NCBI GenBank assembly: GCA_024279685.1
Contig: JAJRRI010000081.1
Span: 1-38,205, forward strand
DNA from: Verrucomicrobiota bacterium
Lineage (GTDB): Bacteria > Verrucomicrobiota > Kiritimatiellia > Kiritimatiellales > Pontiellaceae
DNA: 38,205 bases
Reading direction: 5' to 3'
Below the pieces are notes generated by a model. That model saw only the letters and a program-made list of their open reading frames with translations, was not told the DNA's origin and ran no database searches. Positions 33,181 through 38,205 of the stretch are shown here, one piece after another; position 1 is the stretch's first letter, and each line of letters starts with the position of its first letter. Position numbers and translations under genes: made by a program.

Positions 33181-34635
33181 ATGAAAATTGACCGACGTAA
33201 ACCCCTCACTGCACGAGTAGGCATTCTTGGCGTAGGCCACCATGTTTATTGGCCTCAATTCGATGGCCTTAAAGATGAAATGTTCGCCAAGATGAAAATC
33301 TTCGAAAATAAGCTCTCTACTCATTCTGTTGAACCGATCGACTTCGGGTTGGTCGACGATGCCGAAAGTACCTATGCCGTGCTTTCCAAAATTCAGGCCG
33401 CTGATCTAGATCTACTCTTCATCGATATGGTTACATACGCTACCTCCGCCACGTTTGGCATTCTAGTTCGCACCCTTTCAGTGCCCATTGTGTTGGTGGC
33501 GCTACAGCCTTTGGAGGCGCTGCCCTACGAAAAAGCAACAACCTATGTTCAGCTCTGTAACGACGATTTTTGCTCCGTACCCGAATTTACTGGGGTGGCA
33601 ATGCGGATGGGTAAACCGATTCCCGAATGCATTATCGGTCTACTTGAAAATGACCCCATCGCGGATGCGGAAGTCGCCGAGTGGTGCCGTATTGCCAACG
33701 TCCTACACGACCTCCGCCGCTCGCGAATCGGTTTAATGGGGCATGCTCTTGAAGCCATGCTCGACATGCACACCGATCCCACCTCCATCACCGCCGCTTT
33801 CGGTTGTCACGTTGCGCTCTGTGAGCCTGACGAAATCATGAAACACTATACTCACGAGTCGGTTGAATGTGCCGATCTGATCGAAGCCAAGAAAAAAGAG
33901 ATTCTCAGCTTCTTCGACACACCTGACCCTGTCAGCGACCCCCTCACTAGCAAATTAACCGACCACGACCTCCATGTGGCTGCTCAAGCCGCCGTGGCGT
34001 TGGAACATTTTATTCAAGAACGCAAACTCGACGGTCTCGCCTATTACTACGAAGCGCAACCCGGAACACAGATGCGTGAAATGGTGACCAATTTAATGGT
34101 CGGAAACTCATTGCTCACTGCTGCAGGTTTCCCGATGTGCGGGGAGTTCGACATTAAGACCTGCATTGCCATGCTCATTATGGATCGACTCGACATCGGC
34201 GGAAGCTTTGCGGAATTCCACCCGATCGACTTTGCACGCGATTCCATTTTGGTGGGCCACGATGGTCCACATCACCTCAATATTGCCGATGGAAAACCCG
34301 TCTTGCGTAGCCTTTCGAAATATCACGGGAAGCCCGGCTCTGGCGCAGGGGTGGAATTTAAAATTCTTGAAGGCGAGATCACCATGCTCAGTATCGGCGT
34401 AAAAGCCGATGGAACGTTCAAGTTTGTGATTGCGGAAGGGGAATCGATGAGCGGTCCTGTTCCGCCAACGGGCAATACCAACACGCATGGAAAGTTTAAA
34501 CCGGACATCCGTACTTTCCTCAAACGTTGGGTAGCCGAAGGACCAACCCACCACTTCGCATTGGGGATTGGGCATCATGCATCTACCCTCAAGAAAATTG
34601 CCGACCTTCTCGGTATTGAGGCAAAAATTGTGTGA
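33181..34635 (+). CDS. L-arabinose isomerase-family protein (AraA-like sugar isomerase)
   Basis: This 484-residue protein is about the length of L-arabinose isomerase, which converts L-arabinose to L-ribulose using Mn2+. An N-terminal Rossmann-like part begins VGILGVGHHVYWPQFDGLKDE. Candidate metal ligands fit the AraA pattern of Glu-Glu-His-His: Glu322 (CGEFDIKT), Glu346 (FAEFHPIDF), His360 (VGHDGPHH) and His457/458 (THHFALGIGHH). The sequence is not close to classical E. coli AraA, so the substrate could be another aldose. A good ribosome binding site (AAAGGAG) precedes the ATG. Partner genes araB and araD are not in the window. It sits between an esterase and an oxidoreductase under likely LacI control. 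Confidence 0.8.
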   Translation: MKIDRRKPLTARVGILGVGHHVYWPQFDGLKDEMFAKMKIFENKLSTHSVEPIDFGLVDDAESTYAVLSKIQAADLDLLFIDMVTYATSATFGILVRTLSVPIVLVALQPLEALPYEKATTYVQLCNDDFCSVPEFTGVAMRMGKPIPECIIGLLENDPIADAEVAEWCRIANVLHDLRRSRIGLMGHALEAMLDMHTDPTSITAAFGCHVALCEPDEIMKHYTHESVECADLIEAKKKEILSFFDTPDPVSDPLTSKLTDHDLHVAAQAAVALEHFIQERKLDGLAYYYEAQPGTQMREMVTNLMVGNSLLTAAGFPMCGEFDIKTCIAMLIMDRLDIGGSFAEFHPIDFARDSILVGHDGPHHLNIADGKPVLRSLSKYHGKPGSGAGVEFKILEGEITMLSIGVKADGTFKFVIAEGESMSGPVPPTGNTNTHGKFKPDIRTFLKRWVAEGPTHHFALGIGHHASTLKKIADLLGIEAKIV

Positions 34636-34712
34636 CGATCATTTGATCTTGTTCTAACCCACCATCTGGAAGAAGCTTTTATAAGGGCGAAGCCCCTGCT
34701 TCAGTTAAATTT

Positions 34713-37685
34713 ATGAACTCTTCAAAAGCAATTCAATCTGCTCGGATCGATCTCAACGATCTAGCTCAAAGGCTGACCGGTGATTTGGAGACTCGAGATG
34801 TGATTCGGAAGATATACGCTACCGACTCTTCCGAATACCAAGAGCTGCCTCTTGCTGTTGCTTTTCCAGCAACAGAGGGTGATATTGCCGAAATTATCCG
34901 CTTCGCTGGGCAACATAAAATCGGCGTGATTCCACGTACAGCAGGAACCTCACTGGCGGGTCAAGTGGTGGGTTCCGGCATCGTGGTGGATGTCGGGCAA
35001 CAGCTCAACCAGATCCTTTCCGTAAACGAAGAAACGCGACGAGTGCGCGTTCAACCCGGCGTCGTACGCAATGAACTAAACCACCACCTGCATCCATACG
35101 GTTTGATTTTTGGCCCCGAAACCTCCACGGCTAATCGCGCGATGGTGGGAGGGATGGTTGGGAATAACTCGTGTGGCTCTAATTCCCTCGTCTATGGTTC
35201 GACCCGCGAGCACCTTGTTTCTACCCGAGGCTTCCTAAGCGATGGTTCCGAGGTCACTTTTTCGGCCTTAACTCCCGATGAATTTGAGGCCAAATGCAAT
35301 GGAGCAGAACACGCCTTGGAAACACAGATTGATCGAGGATGTCGCGACTTGCTCGCACATCCAAAAAATAGACAGCTCATCCAAAATAATTTTCCCAAGC
35401 CTTCAATTTCGCGACGGAACACGGGCTATGCACTCGATCTGCTCATGGATACACAGATTTTTGACCCGTCATCGAGTAAACCTTTTAACCTCTGCAAACT
35501 CATCGCGGGGTCTGAAGGGACCCTCTATTTTGGGGTTGAGTTTGAACTCGATTGTAATCCATTGCCCCCCGCCCATAGCGCATTGCTCTGCGCTCATTTT
35601 ACGAGTGTGGATGAAGCGCTTCGGTCGGTTCTTTTTGCTTTGCCGCATGCTCCATTTGCCGTCGAACTTATTGATCGTCATATTTTGGAGGCGACGAAAC
35701 GAAACCGAGAACAGCTCAAAAATCGATTTTTCGTGGAGGGCGATCCTGGAGCCGTCTTGGTCATTGATCTTCGCGATGAGAACGAAGCGGTCGTCGATGC
35801 CTCCCTCACTGAATTGATCGCGGAATTAAAAAGAAACAATCTGGGCTATCATTTCCCTATTCTAAAAGGTGAAGACCAAGACAAAGTCTGGGAACTCCGG
35901 CGAGCAGGGCAGGGGTTGATGAGTAATATTCCGGGCGATGCAAAACCGCGGGAGAATGTTGAAGATACGGCGGTTGATGTGCATGACCTTCCCGCCTATA
36001 TTGCCGAATTTGACCAACTCATGCAGGAAAAATATCAGATTGAGTGTGTTTATTATGCCCACGCTGGTTCGGGGGAACTTCACACCCGCCCGATTTTTAA
36101 CCTTAAAACCGAGGCGGGGCTTAAAATGTTCCGAGCGGTTGCCGAAGACATTGCTGAACTTGTTAAAAAGTATAATGGATCGCTGAGCGGTGAGCATGGG
36201 GACGGGCGATTACGCGGGGAATTTATTCCCTTTATGGTCGGTCCAGAATGTTTTTCCATGATGCGGCAGGTGAAGGAGTTTTTTGATCCTCAGCAGATCT
36301 TTAATCCGGGAAAAATAATTGATACTCCACCGATGGACACCTCGCTCCGCACAAGGGTAGGGCAGGCTCCGCCCGAGTATGAGACCCTCTTTGATTTTTC
36401 TGCAACGCAGGGTGTGCTCCGAGCCGCAGAGCAATGCAACGGTTCTGGCGACTGCCGCAAAGGGCCGCTTGCTGGAGGTACGATGTGCCCCAGCTACATG
36501 GCCACTCGTTCCGAAAAAGATAGCACTCGCGCCCGCGCCAATATTCTTCGTTATGCGCTCACTCAGCCGAAGAATGCACTCAGGCCATTCGATAACGAGG
36601 AAGTTAAAGAGGTGATGGATCTCTGCCTCTCCTGCAAAGCCTGCAAATCGGAGTGCCCCTCTAATGTCGATGTGGCTAAACTTAAAGCGGAGTTTCTTCA
36701 GCACTATTACGATTGTCATGGGGTTCCTTTTCGGGATCGTCTGATCGCGGAATTTACGCGCTCCTCTCGTCTGGCGGCCACGGTTCCTTGGGCGTGGAAT
36801 TTTCTTTTGGGAACTCCAATTTCCCGCCGTTTGCTGAATCGTGCCATGGGGTTTCATCCAGATCGCACCATTCCTAAACTCCATGCCACCACGCTTTCTC
36901 GGTGGTTTAAAAAGAGAGCAAAGATCAGCCATCCTAAGCGTAAGGTGTATTTCTTTTGTGATGAGTTTACCGAATTCAATGACGTACCCATCGGTCAAAA
37001 AACCATCCAACTATTGGAAGCACTTGGGTATGAAGTTATGATTCCTGACCATTTAGAAAGCGCTCGTACCTGGCTCTCCAGAGGATTGGTTCGAAAGGCC
37101 AAGGAGATCGCGATCGAAAACGTACGTCGTCTCGCCCCGCTGATTTCCGAGCAAACCCCGCTCATCGGCATTGAGCCCTCCGCGCTACTTAGCCTCCGCG
37201 ATGAATACCCCGAACTCGTCCCCGAAGAACTTGTGCTGCAGGCCAAAGGACTCGCGCAGCATACGCTCCTATTTGAAGAGTTCATTCAGCGTGAGGTTCA
37301 GGCCGGTCGTATTCGTTCGGAGTCCTTTACCCAAGAGCCTCGCCTGATTCAGCTACACGGGCATTGCTTTCAAAAGGCGCTCGCTTCAATGGAGCCGAGC
37401 ATCTGTGCGCTGGCCCTTCCCGAAAACTATGAAGTCCGTCTCATTCCCTCGGGGTGCTGCGGTATGGCGGGGACTTTTGGGTATGAGGCCGAGCATTACG
37501 AGGTGTCCATGAAAATTGGCGAATTGGTTTTATTTCCCGCCGTACGAGAACAACCGCAAGACGTGCTGATAGCCGCTCCAGGTACCTCTTGTCGCCACCA
37601 AATTCACGACGGCACGGGACGGCAGGCTCTCCATCCCGCCGAAATTTTATTTGATGCACTTCTTCCTCCGTCCACGACCTCGTAA
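34713..37685 (+). CDS. FAD-binding oxidoreductase with C-terminal Fe-S/CCG domains (GlcD-GlcF/D-lactate dehydrogenase type)
   Basis: This 990-residue fusion protein oxidises a 2-hydroxy acid, such as D-lactate or glycolate, and passes electrons to the respiratory chain. The FAD domain is seen at VIPRTAGTSLAGQVVGSGIVVDV, TSTANRAMVGGMVGNNSCGSNSLVYG and SGEHGDGRLRGEFIP. Two 4Fe-4S motifs follow: CNGSGDCRK ... GGTMCPSY and CLSCKACKSECPSNVDV. The C-terminus has CCG-type cysteines (LHGHCFQKAL, IPSGCCGMAGTFGYE, TSCRHQI). There is no signal peptide or membrane helix, so it is peripheral on the inner face. The start has no strong ribosome binding site, but a GC-rich hairpin region lies just upstream. 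Confidence 0.93.
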   Translation: MNSSKAIQSARIDLNDLAQRLTGDLETRDVIRKIYATDSSEYQELPLAVAFPATEGDIAEIIRFAGQHKIGVIPRTAGTSLAGQVVGSGIVVDVGQQLNQILSVNEETRRVRVQPGVVRNELNHHLHPYGLIFGPETSTANRAMVGGMVGNNSCGSNSLVYGSTREHLVSTRGFLSDGSEVTFSALTPDEFEAKCNGAEHALETQIDRGCRDLLAHPKNRQLIQNNFPKPSISRRNTGYALDLLMDTQIFDPSSSKPFNLCKLIAGSEGTLYFGVEFELDCNPLPPAHSALLCAHFTSVDEALRSVLFALPHAPFAVELIDRHILEATKRNREQLKNRFFVEGDPGAVLVIDLRDENEAVVDASLTELIAELKRNNLGYHFPILKGEDQDKVWELRRAGQGLMSNIPGDAKPRENVEDTAVDVHDLPAYIAEFDQLMQEKYQIECVYYAHAGSGELHTRPIFNLKTEAGLKMFRAVAEDIAELVKKYNGSLSGEHGDGRLRGEFIPFMVGPECFSMMRQVKEFFDPQQIFNPGKIIDTPPMDTSLRTRVGQAPPEYETLFDFSATQGVLRAAEQCNGSGDCRKGPLAGGTMCPSYMATRSEKDSTRARANILRYALTQPKNALRPFDNEEVKEVMDLCLSCKACKSECPSNVDVAKLKAEFLQHYYDCHGVPFRDRLIAEFTRSSRLAATVPWAWNFLLGTPISRRLLNRAMGFHPDRTIPKLHATTLSRWFKKRAKISHPKRKVYFFCDEFTEFNDVPIGQKTIQLLEALGYEVMIPDHLESARTWLSRGLVRKAKEIAIENVRRLAPLISEQTPLIGIEPSALLSLRDEYPELVPEELVLQAKGLAQHTLLFEEFIQREVQAGRIRSESFTQEPRLIQLHGHCFQKALASMEPSICALALPENYEVRLIPSGCCGMAGTFGYEAEHYEVSMKIGELVLFPAVREQPQDVLIAAPGTSCRHQIHDGTGRQALHPAEILFDALLPPSTTS

Positions 37686-37802
37686 AAAGAAGAGTAGGAT
37701 AGAACGAAAAAACGGGACCTTCGACGGGAAGGATAGAGGCCATGTATGGTTCTACGTAGGATTTTGTGGTGGAGAGCATGTAGTAGGAGAATTTTTAGAC
37801 CA

Positions 37803-37967
37803 GATTAACAGAATCTACAGGATGGATATCTTGCTAATCTCATAAAAAACAAGGCTCTGGCAGAGAATAACTACAGGGCCATAAAGCAGTAAATTCAAAG
37901 AAAATAGCCGGAATTAGGCTGTGATTGAACAGGATTATTCAACCGCATCCTGTAGATCCTGTTAATC
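37803..37967. repeat. 22-bp inverted repeat pair flanking about 120 bases
   Basis: The left arm (37803-37824) is GATTAACAGAATCTACAGGATG. The right arm (37946-37967) is its reverse complement with one mismatch. The motif resembles a common bacterial intergenic sequence family (ATTAACAGGATCTACAGGAT-like), which I recall but cannot confirm. The pair could form one long hairpin or be two copies of a dispersed element in opposite orientation. Confidence 0.6.
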
Positions 37968-37981
37968 CCGTCAAAAGAAAA

Positions 37982-37997
37982 GTAGCTGTAGAGCTAC
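37982..37997 (+). repeat. Short hairpin
   Basis: GTAGCT-GTAG-AGCTAC is a perfect 6-pair stem with a 4-base loop in the intergenic tail. No T run follows. Confidence 0.4.
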
Positions 37998-38079
37998 CTT
38001 AAAAATATTCGAAGAGTCCCATTTATACGGAATTAACCTGAATCGTATTCGATCGTCCGCTCCTATGAGGGCACTCAAA

Positions 38080-38103
38080 ACGCGCCCCCTACGGGAGGCG
38101 CGT
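38080..38103 (+). repeat. GC-rich hairpin near the window end
   Basis: ACGCGCC-CCC-TAC-GGG-A-GGCGCGT forms a 10-pair stem with one bulged A and a 3-base loop. Its density and lack of a following T run suggest a dispersed palindromic element rather than a terminator. Confidence 0.5.
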
Positions 38104-38205
38104 CTTACATCCTTTTTTCTTTGCGCTCTTGGCGGCTTGAATCACTCCCAATAGTCGTTATTTCCTATGGAAATTATGCTTTGCGGCGTGATTCAATCCG
38201 GATCA

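Larger units (their letters stand above)
37686..38205. other. Noncoding right end of the window with inverted repeats
   Basis: No convincing gene is present in these 520 bases; the 64-codon track ORF at 37651-37845 has no recognisable features. The region holds a long-range inverted repeat (37803-37824 with 37946-37967) and two hairpins (37982-37997 and 38080-38103). Confidence 0.6.

Noticed and set aside
36210-37010. 266-codon minus-strand ORF
   Set aside because: It lies opposite the FAD/Fe-S oxidoreductase, whose cysteine motifs leave no doubt about the coding strand.

Overview
The window looks like a chromosome segment from the Planctomycetes-Verrucomicrobia-Chlamydiae superphylum, most plausibly Kiritimatiellota or Verrucomicrobiota. 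This is inferred from gene content: a DUF1549/DUF1553 + DUF1501 + pre-peptidase-domain (PPC) cluster, an FGE/SUMF1-like secreted protein, orphan RHS tips, and a LacI-regulated carbohydrate locus. No rRNA or tRNA gene and no complete insertion sequence or CRISPR array was seen, so placement below phylum level is not possible from sequence alone.

Layout. (1) 1-4.7 kb: accessory island of broken and displaced RHS/YD-repeat tips with toxin and immunity cassettes. The clearest pair is an RHS tip ending in a PD-(D/E)xK nuclease-like toxin (resembling Tox-REase-7), followed by a putative immunity gene. An ATGA-coupled 44-codon ORF absent from the supplied track comes next. (2) 4.7-16.9 kb, minus strand: a dolichol-phosphate-mannose-synthase-like GT2, a solo UvrD/AddA-type helicase-nuclease, a large AsmA/DUF748-like envelope protein with five internal modules, a giant PAS/coiled-coil sensor ending in a degenerate histidine kinase (split by an apparent 1-nt frameshift), and a secreted protein with a C-terminal membrane tail. 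(3) 17.1-19.1 kb, plus strand: three genes I cannot assign (Lys/Pro-linker protein, polytopic membrane protein with acidic tail, 54-aa protein resembling the N-terminus of the first), closed by a good intrinsic terminator. The intergenic region dividing (2) and (3) carries two very similar sigma-54-type GG-N10-GC elements, one on each strand. (4) 19.4-27.7 kb, plus strand: DUF1549/1553 protein, Tat-exported DUF1501 protein (in-frame TGA), PPC-domain protein, PEGA+FGE-like protein, lipoprotein/ankyrin protein (apparent frameshift). (5) 27.9-37.7 kb: carbohydrate locus with an uncharacterised 827-aa enzyme-like protein and a LacI regulator on the minus strand, diverging from an SGNH esterase, an L-arabinose-isomerase-family protein and a GlcD/GlcF-type FAD + Fe-S oxidoreductase. 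A perfect 12-bp palindrome in the divergent gap is a candidate LacI operator. (6) 37.7-38.2 kb: noncoding, with inverted repeats and hairpins.

The most likely undescribed system is the divergent sigma-54-type locus at 11.5-19.1 kb. A secreted tail-anchored protein and a PAS pseudo-histidine kinase lie on one side. On the other is a three-gene set of a basic-linker protein, an acidic-tailed membrane protein and a small protein related to the first protein's N-terminus. The shared promoter architecture suggests co-regulation. The function is unknown.

Four separate genes look broken by single-base events: the first RHS gene, the PAS sensor, DUF1501, and the lipoprotein/ankyrin gene. Two of the breaks are one-base losses at short A runs. 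Residual assembly error and genuine decay are both possible, so the intact gene models described here should be checked against reads.
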